From Methanobrevibacter sp. (GTDB taxonomy: Archaea; Methanobacteriota; Methanobacteria; Methanobacteriales; Methanobacteriaceae): a stretch of DNA of 64,000 nt. Below the pieces are notes generated by a model, which saw nothing but the letters and a program-made list of their open reading frames with translations, had not been told where the DNA came from and ran no database searches. Position 1 is the stretch's first letter. Each line of letters opens with the position of its first letter. The stretch is from the NCBI RefSeq assembly GCF_017409525.1, contig NZ_JAFQSO010000002.1, positions 1-64,000 on the forward strand. Direction: 5' to 3'. Below, in pieces: positions 52,583 to 61,078 of this stretch. Made by a program: the position numbers and the translations under genes.

Positions 52583-54064
52583 TCATGGCACATCATCATT
52601 TTTAAACATTTTTCTAAGTTCTCTTCTAAGCAATTTCCAACCGTTTACTCTTGGAAGTTCGTCGAGTGCAAATATTTTTCTTGGAACTTTATATCTGGAT
52701 AAGTTTTCACGTGCATATTCTATTAATCCTTCATCATCAGACTCATTTTCCCATACGACTGCCGCAACAGGGATTTCTCCTCTGTGACAGTCATTTATGC
52801 TGAAAATAGCTATCTCTTTGACTGCAGGATATTTTATTAGGACTTCCTCCACTTCTGTTGGGTAGATTTTCCATCCGCTCATTACAATCATGTCTTTTTT
52901 ACGGTCTGTAATAAATAACCGATTATCTTCATCAAGGTATCCGATGTCTCCTGTTAAAAACCAGCCGTCATCTAAAAATGATGCTTTTGTTTTTTTTTCA
53001 TTTCCCCAATATCCTTTTGCAATTGCAGGTCCTCTAAGTGCAATTTCGCCCTGTTCATATTTCGGCAATGTTATTGAGGAGTCCAGTTCATCCACTATTT
53101 TAACTTCTGAAAAACAAACAGGATGGCCTACACTTTCAAATCTGTCTGCTTCCCAGTAATCTTCCGGTCTGATGACGGTTCCGGTCCCGATTACAATAGA
53201 CTCTGATAATCCATATGCGTTTATGATTGGAATCTGGTAGGTTTGATGGAAATCTTTCCATATCTTTTTATGCAGTGGTCCTCCACCTGAAATTATTTCT
53301 CGAACTGTTTTAAGGTGTTTTCTTGCATCCATAGTGGTTAGTGAATGTATTACTGGAGGCATTCCGCTTAAAACAGTAACTTTTTCCTTTTCACATAACT
53401 CCAAATATTCATCCAAGTTGAACTGTTCCATCATGATGTAATAAGCTGCAGCCCTTAGGGCTGAAATTGCCCAGGATAAGCCTACATGCGCCATAGGATA
53501 AATTCCCAGGAACACGTCGTCTTGTTTTAAGGTTAAAACATCACATTCATTGTGGATTGCAGTAAAGTAGTTTCCATGTGTAAGCATTGCACCTTTAGGT
53601 TTTCCGGTTGTTCCTGAGGTATATTGCAATTGGCATAAGTCATCCCATTCTGTTGCTTCAGCTTCCAAAACTTCGCTATCCTTGAAATCAATTATTTTTT
53701 GTGGAATGTAAGTGTCAATGTCAATAATGCCTTTAGCTTCAATATCAGTAATCATTAATTTTGCCTGTGAGTCATCTACAATGTATTCAAGTTCTGCTGC
53801 TGTAAAGACTCTGTTTGTCGGAATGGCTATTGCCCCTATTCTCCATATTGCGAAAAGAGAAAATAAATATTCTTCTGAGTTGTTCAAGTAAATTAATACT
53901 CTATCTCCTTTATTCACTCTTAAATTTTTCAATTCACGTCCAATTTCAGAAACAATAGATAAGATTTCTCCGGAGGTGTATTTTTCTCCATTTTTGGGGT
54001 TGTATAAAACGTTTTTGTCTAATCTTTTTGAGTTCGCATCTAAAAAAGTGGTAATGTTTAACAT
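52583..54064 (-). CDS. Acyl-CoA synthetase, class I adenylate-forming
   Basis: 493 residues. The AMP-binding motif is LQYTSGTTGKPKGAMLTHGN; INAYGLSES, GWFLTGDIGYLDEDNRLFITDRKKDMIVMSGWKIYPTEVEE and a C-terminal lysine (NGWKLLRRELR) complete it. The residue before that lysine is Trp where Gly is usual. It activates a carboxylic acid, perhaps a medium or long chain, to a CoA thioester. It starts at the last base of the AksF-like gene (1-nt overlap), so the two are coupled. Substrate not evident. Confidence 0.9.
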   Translation of the reverse strand: MLNITTFLDANSKRLDKNVLYNPKNGEKYTSGEILSIVSEIGRELKNLRVNKGDRVLIYLNNSEEYLFSLFAIWRIGAIAIPTNRVFTAAELEYIVDDSQAKLMITDIEAKGIIDIDTYIPQKIIDFKDSEVLEAEATEWDDLCQLQYTSGTTGKPKGAMLTHGNYFTAIHNECDVLTLKQDDVFLGIYPMAHVGLSWAISALRAAAYYIMMEQFNLDEYLELCEKEKVTVLSGMPPVIHSLTTMDARKHLKTVREIISGGGPLHKKIWKDFHQTYQIPIINAYGLSESIVIGTGTVIRPEDYWEADRFESVGHPVCFSEVKIVDELDSSITLPKYEQGEIALRGPAIAKGYWGNEKKTKASFLDDGWFLTGDIGYLDEDNRLFITDRKKDMIVMSGWKIYPTEVEEVLIKYPAVKEIAIFSINDCHRGEIPVAAVVWENESDDEGLIEYARENLSRYKVPRKIFALDELPRVNGWKLLRRELRKMFKNDDVP

Positions 54065-55053
54065 TAGATTAACTCCTTAACAATGGCTTTTGTAATGTCA
54101 ATGGTGCTTGCATCTCCCCCTAAATCGGGGGTTTTTATTTTGCATTCTGCAATTACTTTTTCCACTGCATTTTTGATGTCATTTGCAGTTTCCCATTCTC
54201 CCAAATAATCAAGCATCATTGAAGCGGAAAGTATCATTGAACATGGATTTGCTATATGTTTTCCTGCAATGTCTGGTGCAGATCCATGCACGGGTTCAAA
54301 CAATCCGTTGTGATCTCCAATATTTCCTGATGGTGCAAGCCCTAATCCTCCTACAAGCCCTGCACTTTCATCGGATAGGATGTCTCCAAACAAGTTGGTT
54401 GACACGATGACATTGAAGGTTTGTGGCTGTGTGATAAGATACATGGCCATTGCATCCACGTAATAATCTTCAGTATTGATTTGAGGGTACTGCTTTGCTA
54501 CATTGTAGAAACTTTCTTTAAAAACACTGTCTGTCTTTTTCAGGACATTGCTTTTGTGAACGCATGTGACTTTTGTCTGACCTCTTTTAATGCATAAATT
54601 GAAGGCTGCTTTTGAGATTCTCTCAGACGCTTTTTTCGTGATGATTCTTTCGGCTATCATTTTGTTTTCATCACCATATTCGACTTGGGAATAAAGTCCT
54701 TCGGTGTTTTCCCTTACAATTACAAAATCGATGTCGTTTCTTAAACAGTTAACGCCTTTATAGGATTTAATTGGTCTGATATTTGCATATACGTTCAATG
54801 CTTTTCTTAAATTGATGATTGGGCTTGGTTGGCCTGGAGTGGATGTTGATGCTCCAAATAATACTGCATCGCTTTTGTTTGCTAGTTTCAATGTTTCATC
54901 AGGTAATGTTGTACCATTCTTGTTGAAACACTCAAAGCCTGCCTCACCATATTCAAAACTAAATTCCAAATCCAGCTTATCAAGTAAATATTCGCAGGCA
55001 TTCATGACTTCCTTTCCTATTCCATCTCCGCTTATAACTGCAATATTATACAT
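54064..55053 (-). CDS. aksF: Isocitrate/isopropylmalate/homoisocitrate dehydrogenase family, AksF-like
   Basis: 329 residues. NAVISGDGIG-type start (IAVISGDGIGKEVM), YANIRPIKS, VRENTEGLY, CVHKSNVLKKTD, DAMAMYLITQPQTFNVIVSTNLFGDILSD and EPVHGSAPDIAGKHIANP are the decarboxylating dehydrogenase signatures. In methanogens such enzymes are LeuB (leucine) or AksF (homoisocitrate, for the heptanoyl chain of coenzyme B). Isocitrate dehydrogenase is less likely. I lean to AksF since no leu genes are near, but this is not decided by sequence. AAGGT precedes the ATG. Confidence 0.75.
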   Translation of the reverse strand: MYNIAVISGDGIGKEVMNACEYLLDKLDLEFSFEYGEAGFECFNKNGTTLPDETLKLANKSDAVLFGASTSTPGQPSPIINLRKALNVYANIRPIKSYKGVNCLRNDIDFVIVRENTEGLYSQVEYGDENKMIAERIITKKASERISKAAFNLCIKRGQTKVTCVHKSNVLKKTDSVFKESFYNVAKQYPQINTEDYYVDAMAMYLITQPQTFNVIVSTNLFGDILSDESAGLVGGLGLAPSGNIGDHNGLFEPVHGSAPDIAGKHIANPCSMILSASMMLDYLGEWETANDIKNAVEKVIAECKIKTPDLGGDASTIDITKAIVKELI

Positions 55054-55231
55054 TGTTTTACCTTGAATACAATTTTGTTCGTATACTTATAATATTGATA
55101 TTTATTCTATTTAAGTTAAATTAAAATTTGTTCGTATGTTATCGAAATATTTTTATATCTCAATTAGTATAATAATAAGTAATAACAAAAATAAGGTTAG
55201 TTTTTCCTTGTCGAATTAGTGAGGGTTTAAA

Positions 55232-55696
55232 ATGGAAAGAAGTATTGATGAATTAATTGAATTATTGAATGATAAAGATGACTTCGTTGTTGAAGATGTC
55301 ATTGGAGAATTGGAGTTAAGAAAAGAGGAGTCATTGGATCCATTAATTGATGCATTATCCAGCAGAAAGAAAAATATCAGATTGCATGCTGCAACTTTAC
55401 TTGGCGCAATCAATGACCCAAAAGCAATTCCTGCTTTAATCGCAACTTTAAAAGACAACAACAAATTGGTAAGAAGAGAAGCTTCTACAGCTTTAAGCCG
55501 TATGGGCGAGCCTGCTGTTGATCCTTTAATTGAAACTTTAGATGATGAAGATTGGAGAGTAAGGGGAGCAGCTGCTTGGGCACTTGGAAACCTAGGTGAT
55601 GAAAAAGCCATTCCTGCACTTGAAAAATTGCTTGATGATGAAAGCGGTTTTGTAAAACAAGGTGCACAAAGTGCAATAGCTTCAATTAAGAAATAA
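55232..55696 (+). CDS. HEAT-repeat (PBS-lyase type) protein
   Basis: 154 residues of about five HEAT repeats, e.g. LHAATLLGAINDPKAIPALIATL, VRREASTALSRMGEPAVDPLIETL, VRGAAAWALGNLGDEKAIPALEKLL. Cytoplasmic scaffold; partner unknown. GAGGG (55221-55225) is the ribosome site. A strong hairpin terminator follows. Confidence 0.92.
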   Translation: MERSIDELIELLNDKDDFVVEDVIGELELRKEESLDPLIDALSSRKKNIRLHAATLLGAINDPKAIPALIATLKDNNKLVRREASTALSRMGEPAVDPLIETLDDEDWRVRGAAAWALGNLGDEKAIPALEKLLDDESGFVKQGAQSAIASIKK

Positions 55697-55720
55697 TCTT
55701 ATTTCTTATTCTTTTTTTTT
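55688..55720 (+). terminator. Terminator after HEAT-repeat gene
   Basis: AAGAAATAA (55688-55696) pairs with TTATTTCTT (55699-55707), a 9-bp stem with a 2-nt loop, followed by a T run. Confidence 0.65.
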
Positions 55721-55866
55721 ATTTGCTTTTTTTGTAAATGTCTTATTAATGATTTAATTAACAAAAATTAAATTCCTTCATTTTTTTAACTTTATTTAAT
55801 TAATTTTTTAAACATTGTTTAATTATTTTTTTATTTTAATGATTTTTTTCAGAATTTTTATTCATC

Positions 55867-55880
55867 GGAAGGCATTTTCC
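55867..55880 (+). promoter_or_regulatory. Putative NrpR operator 1 upstream of glutamate synthase
   Basis: GGAA-GGCATT-TTCC is a perfect GGAA-N6-TTCC palindrome, the form bound by the nitrogen repressor NrpR in Methanococcus. It lies just upstream of the TATA candidate. Confidence 0.7.
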
Positions 55881-55886
55881 AACACA

Positions 55887-55896
55887 TTTATATACT
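55887..55896 (+). promoter_or_regulatory. TATA box candidate of the glutamate synthase operon
   Basis: A TTTATATA-type element lies between two NrpR-type operators and about 70 nt before the start of the first gene. Confidence 0.5.
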
Positions 55897-55917
55897 TGTA
55901 TAATTAAAGTATAATAC

Positions 55918-55931
55918 GGAAGTCATATTCC
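55918..55931 (+). promoter_or_regulatory. Putative NrpR operator 2, overlapping the expected transcription start
   Basis: GGAA-GTCATA-TTCC, again a perfect GGAA-N6-TTCC, located 51 bp after the first and about 25-30 bp beyond the TATA box, where a repressor would block initiation. Confidence 0.7.
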
Positions 55932-55962
55932 GACTATAATAATTTTATGTGGAGGATTAAAA

Positions 55963-56880
55963 TTGTGCGGAATCGCAGGAATCGTTTATAAAGATAAAAA
56001 ATTACATGATATTGGAAATGATATGACCAATATGCTTCATCAATTGCAACACAGGGGGCCTGACTCAGCAGGATACTCTATTTATGGAGGTACTGGTCTT
56101 GAAGAGAATGAATACATCTTAAAAATTCAAGTAAAAGAAAGCGACAAATTGCTTGAGAAAGTTAAAGATACAATTAACTTCATAACTCCAATTAAACAGG
56201 ATGCCATCCTTCCTTCCGTTGGGGAATCATTCATTTATAAATGTAAAATATCTTTAGATAGATTTTGTGAGCTCAAGCCCTTGATTACAAAAGTTGACAC
56301 TATAGATGATGTAATCGTAATTAACGGCAGTCATGATTTTGAAATGATAAAGGATGTAGGTTCCGTACTTGATATTGCAAACAGATATGATGTGAGGTCT
56401 GTAAAAGGAACACATGCAATTGGCCACACTAGATTTTCAACTGAAAGTGGAGTGGACAGATATCATGCACACCCTTTCCAGACATACATTGTTCGTGATA
56501 TTTCAGTTGTACACAACGGACAGATCACAAACTATTGGAAAGTTCGTGATCCTTTAGAGAGAAAAGGCCACACATTCGAAACATTCAATGATACTGAATG
56601 TCTTGTTCACTACATTGCAGATAAACTGGATACCGGTTACTCTCTAGAGGAAGCGCTAGAGCAATCTGTAGAGGATATGGACGGTCCATTTTCATACATT
56701 ATAGGAACTCCACAAGGAATCGGAATAGCTAAAGATAAGTTAGGTTTAAGGCCGGGTGTGATGGCAGAAAATGATGACGTATTTGCAATTGCATCTGAAG
56801 AGGTATCTCTAAGGGAAGTAGTTGACACAAGCCATGTAGAACAAATTTCTCCTGGCGAAGTAATGGTATATGAAATTTAG
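55963..56880 (+). CDS. Glutamate synthase, glutamine amidotransferase subunit (archaeal split form)
   Basis: 305 residues. The TTG start at 55963 puts the nucleophile Cys2 right behind the initiator (M-CGIAGI). GGAGG (55951-55955) gives correct spacing. QHRGPDSAGYSIYG, GHTRFST and VHNGQI complete the class II amidotransferase domain. It frees ammonia from glutamine for the FMN subunit. It is the first gene of an operon of three and lies behind two NrpR-type operators, so it should be induced when nitrogen is scarce. Confidence 0.93.
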   Translation: MCGIAGIVYKDKKLHDIGNDMTNMLHQLQHRGPDSAGYSIYGGTGLEENEYILKIQVKESDKLLEKVKDTINFITPIKQDAILPSVGESFIYKCKISLDRFCELKPLITKVDTIDDVIVINGSHDFEMIKDVGSVLDIANRYDVRSVKGTHAIGHTRFSTESGVDRYHAHPFQTYIVRDISVVHNGQITNYWKVRDPLERKGHTFETFNDTECLVHYIADKLDTGYSLEEALEQSVEDMDGPFSYIIGTPQGIGIAKDKLGLRPGVMAENDDVFAIASEEVSLREVVDTSHVEQISPGEVMVYEI

Positions 56881-56888
56881 GTGATTTT

Positions 56889-57557
56889 ATGGAAGTCTTC
56901 GAAATTGATGCAGAAAATTTAACTCCTCGTGAGGTGAATTCACAAGTAAAAGAAGCTGCACCGGAATATGATAAAATCATCATCAGAAATCCGAATGCAA
57001 AACATTATCTTGTTGCAGGAGTGACAGAAGATGTTGAAATAGAACTTGACGGTTCTGTCGGATACTTTGGAGGATGTATGTGTGATGGGCCTAAAATCAA
57101 AATCAACGGAAATGCCGGTTGGTTTGTTGGAGATAACATCACCGGTGGTGAAATAATCGTTGAAGGAACTGCGGGTGATGGTGCAGGTCAAGGAATATAT
57201 GATGGAACTGTAGTTGTCAGGGAATCAGTTGGTTCCAGAACCGGTGAAATCATGAAAAACGGAACAATAATCATTGGGGGAAACTCCGGATTTATGACAG
57301 GTATTTTCATGATGGGCGGTCGCATCATTATTTTAGGTGATGTTGGTGATGATGTTGCAGAATCCATTATTCGTGGTGTAATCTATGTTCGGGGTGAAAT
57401 CAAAAGCTTAGGTTACAATGCAAAACTTGAAGAGTTGACCTTTGAAGATACGTTGGATCTTGAAGAAACATTATCAGAATATGACTTTGACATTGATGAT
57501 TATTCAGAATTTAAAAAAATCGTTCCGGAGAGTACAAGGCCATTTTACGGTCATTAG
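56889..57557 (+). CDS. Glutamate synthase, GXGXG (C-terminal) subunit
   Basis: 222 residues with repeated G-x-x-G-x-x-x-G turns of the right-handed beta-helix (SVGYFGGCMCDGPKIKINGNAGWF is the core, then GTAGDGAGQGIYDG). It is the structural third domain of GltB, split off as in other archaea. AGGTGA in front; 8-nt gap after the amidotransferase gene. Confidence 0.93.
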   Translation: MEVFEIDAENLTPREVNSQVKEAAPEYDKIIIRNPNAKHYLVAGVTEDVEIELDGSVGYFGGCMCDGPKIKINGNAGWFVGDNITGGEIIVEGTAGDGAGQGIYDGTVVVRESVGSRTGEIMKNGTIIIGGNSGFMTGIFMMGGRIIILGDVGDDVAESIIRGVIYVRGEIKSLGYNAKLEELTFEDTLDLEETLSEYDFDIDDYSEFKKIVPESTRPFYGH

Positions 57558-57569
57558 GAGGAAATAAGC

Positions 57570-59060
57570 ATGCCATATAGAGTTGAAAGAAATCCAGATT
57601 TATGTAAAAAAAATTTTGGCCGTCCAGGATGCTGCTGGTATTTATGTGATGACAGGGATGAAAAAATCTGCGGAAAATGTTTTTCATGTTTTAACAATTG
57701 TCCTCATGGAGTTTATGAGATTATTCAAGGTGACCCATATCCATTAAACCAAGAAAAATGTGTTGGTTGTAGGATTTGCTTGGAAATGTGTCCAAATAGG
57801 GCTATTGAAGTAAATGCAATTCCAGAAGATGCAAGACAAGGATGGGGATTCCCAGATATTGTAGAAATTGTAAGACAATCACAAACTGCTTCATATAAAT
57901 TAAGAAGTACAGGTGCACTTAGGAGAATTCCTGACTTTGATGATTTGGTTGTAATTCCCGCACAAGTATCAAGACCTCCTATTGATAAATACAGGGAGCC
58001 ATGTGGAACAGATGTAGTTTTAGGGGATAGATATGCAGAAAATCCTCTTAAAATTGACACACCAATTATGATTGGAGCAATGTCATTCGGAGCTCTATCA
58101 AAAGAAGCAAAAATGGCATTAGCTATTGGATCAAGTCTAGCAGGAACAGTTACAAACACTGGTGAAGGTGGAATGCTTCCAGAAGAAAGGGAACTGGCTG
58201 ATAAACTTGTTGCACAATATGCATCAGGCCGTTTTGGAGTATCTGCAGACTATCTTAAGAAAGGAGATGCAATTGAGATAAAAATAGGTCAAGGAGCAAA
58301 ATCAGGAATGGGAGGACATTTACTTGGTGAAAAAGTAACTGCTGAAGTATCCAGAATCAGAAATATTCCTGAAGGTTCAGATGCACTTTCTCCTGCAAGG
58401 CACATGGACATTGTCGGCCCTGAAGATTTAAGCATGAAAATATCACAATTACGTGAAATAACCGATTGGAAAGTACCGATTATGGTTAAATTTGCTTCAG
58501 GTAAAGTTGCTTCCGATGTAAAAATCGCAGCAAAAGGAGGAGCAGATATAATCGTAGTTGATGGTATGCAAGGGGGAACTGGAGCAGGTCCTGAAGTAAT
58601 CATGGAACACTCCGGTATTCCATCTCTTGCTTCAATCGTGGAAGCAGACCTTGCACTTAAAGAAATTGGTCTAAGAGACCAAGTGAGCTTGGTGGCTGCT
58701 GGTGGAGTAAGGTCTGGTGCTGATCTTGCAAAAGCCATTGCACTTGGTGCGGATGCGGTTTATATTGCAACAGCCGCTTTGATTTCAATCGGATGTAGAG
58801 TATGTCAAATGTGTTATACAGGGTCATGTAGAAAAGGAATAGCTACACAGAATCTGTCCTTAAGACATAGGCTTGATTATAAAGAGATGGGTAAGAATGT
58901 GGCTAACTACATTAACACAATGACTGATGAAGCTTGTATGTTGGTTCAACAGGCTGGAAATACTCATATTACAAAACTTGAAAAAGAAAACTTGCGCGCA
59001 TTAACACTTGAGGCATCAGCATTGACTGGTGTTCCTATGGCGGGCGTAGGTAGAATTTAG
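57570..59060 (+). CDS. Glutamate synthase, FMN/ferredoxin-domain subunit
   Basis: 496 residues. Residues 1-85 carry a Cys-rich region and a ferredoxin-type motif (CGKCFSCFNNCP, CVGCRICLEMCP). The rest is the FMN-binding barrel: GAMSFGALSKEAKMALAIG, GEGGMLPE, EIKIGQGAKSGMGGHL, GMQGGTGAGPE and CRVCQMCYTGSCRKGIATQ, the last holding the 3Fe-4S-type cysteines. It makes glutamate from 2-oxoglutarate and ammonia. No beta subunit (gltD) follows, so ferredoxin is the likely donor. Strong AGGAGG before the ATG. Confidence 0.94.
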   Translation: MPYRVERNPDLCKKNFGRPGCCWYLCDDRDEKICGKCFSCFNNCPHGVYEIIQGDPYPLNQEKCVGCRICLEMCPNRAIEVNAIPEDARQGWGFPDIVEIVRQSQTASYKLRSTGALRRIPDFDDLVVIPAQVSRPPIDKYREPCGTDVVLGDRYAENPLKIDTPIMIGAMSFGALSKEAKMALAIGSSLAGTVTNTGEGGMLPEERELADKLVAQYASGRFGVSADYLKKGDAIEIKIGQGAKSGMGGHLLGEKVTAEVSRIRNIPEGSDALSPARHMDIVGPEDLSMKISQLREITDWKVPIMVKFASGKVASDVKIAAKGGADIIVVDGMQGGTGAGPEVIMEHSGIPSLASIVEADLALKEIGLRDQVSLVAAGGVRSGADLAKAIALGADAVYIATAALISIGCRVCQMCYTGSCRKGIATQNLSLRHRLDYKEMGKNVANYINTMTDEACMLVQQAGNTHITKLEKENLRALTLEASALTGVPMAGVGRI

Positions 59061-59246
59061 ATATTAAATTCTTTTCTTTTTTTCTTTTTTTTCCAAAGTG
59101 CATTTTAATAATCTTCAAAATTTAGTTTTTAAAAGTTTAGATTCATCAATTTTTTTTAAAGGGGTCCTTTTTTATAATTTGCAGATGATGAATCAATGAA
59201 ATTTTTTCCCCTTTGATTTATTTATGGATAAAGACAATATGTAATC

Positions 59247-59888
59247 ATGGATATAAAAAAATTCAATAGATATTTTCTGTATTTACTTTCATTATTTATT
59301 ATTTCTTTAGGGGCGGCAATATCAATTAAAGCTAATTTAGGGACCTCTCCATTAATCTGTCTGCCTTATGTTTCTAGTCTAATTTTGAATTTAAGTGTGG
59401 GGACAGTTTGTTTTATATTCAATATTGTTTTCATTGCCCTTCAGGTTCTTATTTTAAGAGGTAATTTTGAAAGGAGGCAGTTTTTACAGATAGTTGTCGG
59501 AACCATATTTTCATTTTTCATTGATTTTTCATTAATGCTGGTAAGCTTTTTGAACCCTCAAGACTATTTAAGTCAGATGGTTATATTGTTGATTAGCTGT
59601 GTCGTTGTCGCTTTTGGTGTCTTGTTTGAAATCCAAACAGAAGTTGTCTATCTTCCGGCTGATGGTTTGATAGTCGCTATTTCCAAAGCATTAAAAAAGG
59701 AATTTGCAAAGATAAAACCTTTCATTGATACATCAATGGTAATAACTGCAGCTGTATTGTCTATTGTATTTTTAGGATATCTTGCAGGAGTTCGTGAAGG
59801 AACGATAATATCTGCTGTTATTATTGGCCCCATTGTTAGAGTTTTAAAGAAGTATTTGGATTCATATATCGAACCTTTAATTAATTGA
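59247..59888 (+). CDS. YczE/YyaS/YitT-type membrane protein
   Basis: 213 residues with five or six membrane helices. The start LLSLFIISLGAAISIKANLGTSPL and the later PADGLIVAISKALKKEF match the YczE/YyaS-like (DUF6198) group. Function is unknown; no metabolic partner is adjacent. The ATG is preceded by a weak site, and 186 bp of AT-rich DNA separates it from the glt operon. Confidence 0.8.
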   Translation: MDIKKFNRYFLYLLSLFIISLGAAISIKANLGTSPLICLPYVSSLILNLSVGTVCFIFNIVFIALQVLILRGNFERRQFLQIVVGTIFSFFIDFSLMLVSFLNPQDYLSQMVILLISCVVVAFGVLFEIQTEVVYLPADGLIVAISKALKKEFAKIKPFIDTSMVITAAVLSIVFLGYLAGVREGTIISAVIIGPIVRVLKKYLDSYIEPLIN

Positions 59889-59972
59889 ATTCAAATATAC
59901 ATGATTTTCTAAAGAGGTTAGAATTAAATATCATTAGTTAGCATAATATATAATTGATTAGGAGATATTGTT

Positions 59973-60413
59973 ATGTTTAAAAAAATCGTTATTTTTTTCA
60001 TGTTAAGTTTAATGTTTATTGGAGTCGCATCCGCTGTGGAAAACACTAATTTTACAGCTCCTGATGATTTTGAAGACGTGGGTGATGGAGTTTATGTATT
60101 GTATGACTCATTGAAAAATCCAGATTTGATTCTATCAGTGGTGTCCTATACAGAACATGATGCCGATGACTATATTACTAACGATACTGAGAACAATTAT
60201 ACTGTATTTAAAGGAGAAAATAATACCTATAATTTTGTTGATGGAAGTACTGGTGAAAAAGGTACCTTTGAGCTAATAGAAGTTGATGGTGTTAAGTTCA
60301 TCGTTGATTTCGCAAAAAGGGGAATTGGTGATGAAACAGACTTCAATGAAACTTTCAACAGATTAATGGAATTCAATCAGTTGAACAGTGTAAATGCCAC
60401 TAAATGGGTATAA
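59973..60413 (+). CDS. Small secreted protein of unknown function
   Basis: 146 residues. Residues 1-22 form a signal peptide (KKIVIFFMLSLMFIGVASA). The mature part is acidic, with NNT/NET glycosylation-type sites and beta-rich stretches (VYVLYDSLKNPDLILSVVSY). I recognise no family. The C terminus has no anchor. It resembles small DUF-type surface proteins of Methanobacteriales. Confidence 0.75.
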   Translation: MFKKIVIFFMLSLMFIGVASAVENTNFTAPDDFEDVGDGVYVLYDSLKNPDLILSVVSYTEHDADDYITNDTENNYTVFKGENNTYNFVDGSTGEKGTFELIEVDGVKFIVDFAKRGIGDETDFNETFNRLMEFNQLNSVNATKWV

Positions 60414-60430
60414 TTCCCATTTTCTTTTTC
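60402..60430 (+). terminator. Hairpin at end of secreted protein gene
   Basis: AAATGGG (60402-60408) and CCCATTT (60416-60422) form a 7-bp stem overlapping the stop codon, then a T-rich run. Confidence 0.6.
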
Positions 60431-61074
60431 TATTTTAAAATTATTGCGTCATCAATCATTTCTATTAATAATTTATTTATTGGATTTCTAAAAGATAATG
60501 GATGTTCTTTCGGGTATTCGTCACTTAAAGGGATCACTTTAAAGCTGGACATGCATAAATCGGTTGTCCTCAGTGCAAAATAGGCCTGATATTCTCCGTT
60601 GACGATGTTTGTCATTATTCCCATATCTTCAGTGGGGTCATGGCCTGGAATTCCCTCTTCCGCATAGACTTTAAACTTTTTTACACTGTCTGCAGAAATT
60701 AAGGAATATTGCATCAGATAATAATAGTCATCCTCTTCAAGTTCATATTCGTCATATTCGATTATTTCATCGCAATCCTCATCGGGAATGTTTAAGTTTG
60801 GACTGCAGTAAGCCAGTGAAATGTAAATGCCGTCTAAGTCAAGCGCTTTGGAAATAATGTCGTAATATACATTATCTAGAGGTTGTGGTTTATATCGGTC
60901 CCCTAAAATTTCAGGGACCGTATGTGTGAATCCACCGTATTCAATGACAGTGCAATAAAAATGTTTTTCTCCAAGATAACCTGCAGTGGTTGCTTTTTCA
61001 ATTGTCTTTTTAATATCGATATCTGCAGTTTCTAGTTTTTTAGCCATTTCTAAAGCTTTTTCATCGCTAATCAT
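60430..61074 (-). CDS. Unknown acidic cytoplasmic protein
   Basis: 214 residues, strongly acidic in the middle (CDEIIEYDEYELEEDDYYYLMQ contains the core). It shows no membrane or cysteine pattern. The C terminus has alternating strands. I recognise no family. It lies 4 nt behind the membrane phosphodiesterase gene on the same strand, so it is co-expressed and may serve with it. Confidence 0.7.
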   Translation of the reverse strand: MISDEKALEMAKKLETADIDIKKTIEKATTAGYLGEKHFYCTVIEYGGFTHTVPEILGDRYKPQPLDNVYYDIISKALDLDGIYISLAYCSPNLNIPDEDCDEIIEYDEYELEEDDYYYLMQYSLISADSVKKFKVYAEEGIPGHDPTEDMGIMTNIVNGEYQAYFALRTTDLCMSSFKVIPLSDEYPKEHPLSFRNPINKLLIEMIDDAIILK

Positions 61075-61078
61075 TAAA

